From the NCBI RefSeq assembly GCF_023278565.1, contig NC_064681.1, forward strand, positions 1,984,001-2,048,000: a stretch of 64,000 nt of DNA. Direction: 5' to 3'. This stretch comes from Colletotrichum lupini. Its lineage: Eukaryota; Ascomycota; Sordariomycetes; Glomerellales; Glomerellaceae. The position numbers and the translations under genes were made by a program. Positions 60,560 through 64,000 of this stretch are shown here, piece after piece; position 1 is the first letter of the stretch, and every line of letters starts with the position of its first letter. Below the pieces are notes generated by a model. The model was not told where the DNA came from, did not search any database, and saw nothing but the letters and a program-made list of their open reading frames with translations.

Positions 60560-62892
60560 AATTACTAAAAATAAGTTAATTAATAATATACTATAGAACC
60601 CTTTTTATTTAGCCTAGCGCAATCCTTAAAAAAAAGATATAGTATTATAACCCTTAGTAATACGTCGCTAAGAGATCGCTAAGATATAATTATAAAGGGG
60701 GAGTAACTTATATAATACTAGTAGTAGTAATAGCGGCTCTAGCGTATATTTCTAAAGCTTAATAATTAATAATAGTAGTCCGCTTAGTAAATAAAAAGCG
60801 GGGAGGCTTCGTACGTATACTTAGCTAACTACTTAAAGTAAGGCCGTTAACTTTATTAATATTACGATAAGTAAGAGAGAGGTAGTTAAAGTTATGTAGA
60901 GCATTATATATATTAATAATAGCAGTTCGCAGAGCGTTCGCTACTTAGTTACCGTTAGAAGCTATAATAAGAAGTATAACGGGAGCTATAATAAGAAGCG
61001 GGGTAAAAAGCGAAGTAGGGGCCGTAACGCTATTATTATTAATAATAGGTCGGGGATAGGGGACGTTATCTAAAGCGACGCTCTCGTAGTCCTAGTTAAG
61101 CTAAAGGACCTTAGTAATATTAATATTCGTAAAGAACTTATTAACGTTAAACTACTTATTACGACCCGCGGCTTTAATTTTAATATAAATAATAGCCTTA
61201 TTAAGCTATTATAAAGCCTTTACTTAGAGTAAGAGGAGCGTAATACTAACCTTATTAAGATCTAAAATAATATAACTAAGGGCTAGGGTACTTTCGTTTA
61301 TATTAAAGAGAGTATCGTAAGTAGGGGTTAGTAAATTATTAATATTAAAGCGGCGGCGCTTATTACGACGCTAAAAAAAAGATTTTTTTAAGTTATTACC
61401 GAGCTTTTTAAATTTAGTATCCTCGCGCTAGGACTTATTAAACTTAAACCTAAAGTCGTCTTACTCATCGTTATTATTAAGAATATAGTTAGTAATAAGA
61501 GTACGCTTTTTAATAAAAGTCCGAGTCTTAGAACTACAGGAAATAAGAATAGCGCTATATATAATAATAATATAAATAAGTACCTTATTTACTAAGAACT
61601 TAGTAACGCGTTTATAAAAAATAAAGAAAATAGGAAACTCCTAGATATACGTAATAATAACGCCCTTAAGAGTCTCTTTATAGTACTAAGCTAGAGCGTC
61701 GAGGTTACTTTATAAAGCGGTCGTACGGCTATTATTACGAAAATAAGCCGGCTAGAGGCAACTAAAGTAGAAAATAATCTTAGTCTTATTATTAGTATTA
61801 AAAATACTAGCTTAAAAAGAGAAATCTAAGTTAGTAAAAAAAAATTTACTAAACGATTACTAACGACTTATTATAATTAAGATTAATAAGTTTAAATACT
61901 CGCGGTTAGTAACGAGCTCTTAAAGAGTAGCCTATTTAAAGTAGACCTTCTTTGCCTTATTACCCGTTAATAAGTTAGTAATATAAGTAGCGACCTTTTT
62001 TTATACACTAGTAATATAGCTAAAGGTATAAAAAACGTAGCCGCGCTTATAGGAGTTAAGGCTACTTTACTCCTTAGTATTATAGAACTTTATAAGGGTA
62101 TTTTAAGTAAACTAAGCGGCGCTATATAGCTCCTCGGGAACCTAAGAAATATCGTTAGCTAATATTTTAATAACGGATTAGCGAGGACTCGACGATTTAC
62201 GGTAGAATACTTCTTTTTATTAATTTAATAAATAATATACTTAGCGACGTAAGTGCCGGTAATATAAACGAGCTTATCGATATTACGATATAAACTAGCT
62301 AAGTAGTATATATAAGGAGTACTACCGCAGAAACTATAGAAGCCCTTCTTAGGATTATACTTTATATTAAGTATATCCTAAATATGCGAAATAGTAAATA
62401 TTTCGGCAAATACTTAGCAATAGTATAGCGAAAAAGTCGTAATTAAAAAACGATATAAAATTAAAATATTATAAAAAGAAAAGTATAGTTATATAAAAAA
62501 GAATTCGTAAAACGGTTACCGAATAAAAAGAGGGAAGAAAAAGTAAATACGTAATTAGTAACGAAGGAAAAATCTTTTACTATACTTAATAGCCTAGTAA
62601 TAATAATAACCGCGAGGTTAGGCAAGCTCTTATATATTACGACGGTTAGAATACTTTATTATAACTATATACTACTAACTTAGTAACTAATCGGCGCGCT
62701 ATTACTAAATAATAATAATAAGGTATCCGTTAGATAAGGAAATAGGAGTAATACCTTATTCCTAAGTAAAAAAGGATATTATTAACGCCTTACGGAATCT
62801 ATTACGAATAACGACGTTAATAACTTTATTATTAGTATTAAAAGAAGATATTACGTAATAACTTTAGGGACTAAAGTTACGTAAGGGGGGAG
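60560..62892 (-). other. Unexplained internal region of the Gypsy element, antisense coding trace
   Basis: About 2.3 kb separates the chromodomain from the polypurine tract. Plus-strand frames show nothing recognisable. The minus strand keeps a long reading with few stops other than TAA/TAG expected from RIP, for example LDALA-YYKETLKGVIITYI and SSKTRTFIKKRTLITNYILN, continuing to FKFNKS and KRRRFNINNLLTPTYDTLF. No family was recognised. It could be an antisense accessory gene of the element, captured host sequence, or another nested repeat. Confidence 0.4.
62883..62892 (+). other. Polypurine tract of the Gypsy element
   Basis: The purine run aaggggggag lies immediately before the 3' LTR, the position used to prime plus-strand DNA synthesis. 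Its G run stands out in otherwise AT-rich DNA. Confidence 0.6.
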
Positions 62893-63087
62893 TAATTATA
62901 ATAAATTCGGGATACGGCCGGTAATAGGACGCTAATAACTTAGTAACTAGTATATAGATCTTATTATAAAAGAACTTTTTAAGAAGCAGAGCCCTTACGA
63001 AGGACTCTATAAGCTTTAGTTTTATAATATACCTATACTTATATTATAGCCTCGCTAGTTAAGTGCTTATAGCCTAATCTCTTATAA
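62893..63087 (+). repeat. 3' LTR of the Gypsy element
   Basis: Partner of 55067-55262. It retains gggatacggccggtaataggac and the run aactttttaagaagcagagcccttacgaagg, with transition differences only in the part compared by eye. Confidence 0.85.
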
Positions 63088-64000
63088 AAATAAGTTATAG
63101 TTATAAAAGTATTACCGTAGCTATGCTATATTAATATTTTTTTAGTCCTCTTACTCCGTAATAAAGGGTTATTATTAATTATAATAACGATCTTGTTAAG
63201 GACTTCGTTTATAGCGGCGCTATTATTAGTTAGCTAGTTAACTATAGGGATTAGTAAATAGTTAACGTACTTTATTATCGTAACTAGTAGCTCGGGATCG
63301 ACCTCTTCTAAGTATTAGGGTTTAACTATAATAGCTTAAAAGCTTATTAAGCTATAAGGTAATTTTACTACGTAAGTAATACTATTTATTAAAACGAGCT
63401 TAAATAGGCCTTTTTATCCCTTACCTTCTCGCTAGACTTTAATATCTAACTATAATAATAAATTAATAATATAAGAGATATTTAGTCCGTTTCAAGTAAC
63501 TAGTACCTCGCTTACTTACTTACTAATATAAAGTTTATAGACTTCCCTTATTACTTTCTTAACTACTTTTATATATTAAGTAATATTTAGCAATAGTAGA
63601 GATTTATTAAAAGTGCGTAAAAAAGCTCCGAAAACGAGGAGTATAAGAACGAGGCTATTTAGGCTAATTATATTATTAACTACTTTAATTATAGCTTAAA
63701 ATATAGCCTCCGCGCTTATTAATAAGTACTTATTATAAATAATATTATATGCCTTTTTAAGTACTACGTAGTATTTCTTAGCCTTATTAATATTATTATA
63801 AGCTTCGACGGGTACTTTTTTAACCTTAATAAATATAGATTTAATAAAAAATTTAAACTCTACGGCGCTAAAGTTCTTATTAATATTTATAATAATCTAG
63901 TCTAGCGGACCGAGGTAAACGTCGATTTAACATAGCTAAAGAGCCTCCTATATATACTTCGTAGTTATATTTATAAAGAACCTTACTACTTAAAAAAAAG
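63088..64000 (-). mobile_element. Ty1/Copia element, degraded: integrase part, continues beyond the window
   Basis: The minus strand, read through stops, gives a Copia integrase-to-linker pattern: LGPLDWIIININKNFSAVEF near the window edge, then KVPVEAYNNINKAKKYYVVL, NGLNISYIINLLL, KGLFKLVLINSITYVVKLPY and VKP-YLEEVDPELLVTI. The last parts match the WxGPF-L-L...V-LP-GP..FRST-VKPY motif of fungal Copia integrases. The sequence is cut by the Gypsy 3' LTR and resumes in the same direction at 55066, where the RT begins, so the two pieces are one element. Confidence 0.75.

Larger units (their letters stand above)
55067..63087 (+). mobile_element. Ty3/Gypsy chromovirus LTR retrotransposon, degraded, about 8.0 kb
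   Basis: Two LTRs of about 195 bp (55067-55262 and 62893-63087) in direct orientation bound a plus-strand gag-pol whose order is gag with zinc knuckle, protease, reverse transcriptase, RNase H, integrase and chromodomain. The order RT-RNase H-integrase and the terminal chromodomain define a chromovirus. A purine tract, aaggggggag, precedes the 3' LTR as a polypurine tract should. All frames are full of RIP stops, so the element is dead. It sits inside the pol gene of a Copia element on the opposite strand. About 2.3 kb between chromodomain and 3' LTR is unexplained. Confidence 0.88.
52196..64000. repeat. AT-rich RIP-degraded repeat block
   Basis: From about 52195 to the window end, G+C drops to roughly one third (hand count of one line, 20 of 60). 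CpA and TpG are nearly absent while CpG is common. TpA is very abundant, giving TAA/TAG stops where CAA, CAG or TGG codons would be and removing almost every ATG. This is the signature of repeat-induced point mutation acting at CpA. It explains why no long frames exist although retroelement proteins can still be read through the stops. Confidence 0.93.

Noticed and set aside
55060..63095. A precise target-site duplication for the Gypsy insertion
   Set aside because: A/T-rich flanks such as ataaa occur on both sides, but RIP changes and uncertain LTR ends make any 5-bp match meaningless.
52196..64000. CRISPR array or bacterial-type mobile element
   Set aside because: Repeats in the block are LTRs and retroelement pol; there is no regular spacer structure, and the organism is a fungus.

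Overview
The window is nuclear DNA of a filamentous ascomycete (Pezizomycotina, most likely a Sordariomycete). Short introns with GTRNGT donors, a Neurospora SRE-type double-GATA regulator, a fungal conventional kinesin with an IAK tail, and a repeat block with the signature of repeat-induced point mutation (RIP) all point this way. All exon coordinates were derived by hand from splice signals and reading-frame continuity. Each multi-exon model of a recognised gene closes in frame.

Layout. Positions 1-3300 are the long upstream region of an SRE/SreA iron regulator (3301-5204). A divergent housekeeping pair follows: a Tvp15/COPI-associated membrane protein (minus, 6744-7592) and the mitochondrial elongation factor Mef2/Rrf2 (plus, 8337-10974). 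An initiator tRNA-Met (11308-11379) sits next to an accessory stretch of about 11.4-21 kb. That stretch holds an unrecognised multi-exon gene, a broken MmgE/PrpD gene, and a symmetrical block of two divergently oriented paralogous helical proteins (14513-16078 minus, 18928-20558 plus) flanking a small orphan gene (17101-17559 minus). This block is the most interesting coding feature of the window.

From 22.9 to 51.8 kb the genes are ordinary: a secreted germin-like cupin, a GPI-anchored SUN-family wall protein, a 6.7-kb gene-free gap, an allantoate-type MFS transporter, an F-box protein, the PP2A leucine carboxyl methyltransferase Ppm1, a fungal membrane protein, kinesin-1, the Rad6/Ubc2 ubiquitin conjugase and an acetyl-CoA acetyltransferase.

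From about 52.2 kb to the end the sequence becomes about two-thirds A+T. CpA and TpG are nearly gone while CpG is retained, and there are almost no ATG codons. By reading through the stop codons, I resolve a Ty3/Gypsy chromovirus with both LTRs (about 55.07-63.09 kb, plus strand) inserted into the pol gene of a Ty1/Copia element (minus strand, 53.4-55.07 kb and 63.09 kb to beyond the window). Between the Gypsy chromodomain and its 3' LTR lies about 2.3 kb with a weak antisense coding trace that a standard Gypsy element would not have.
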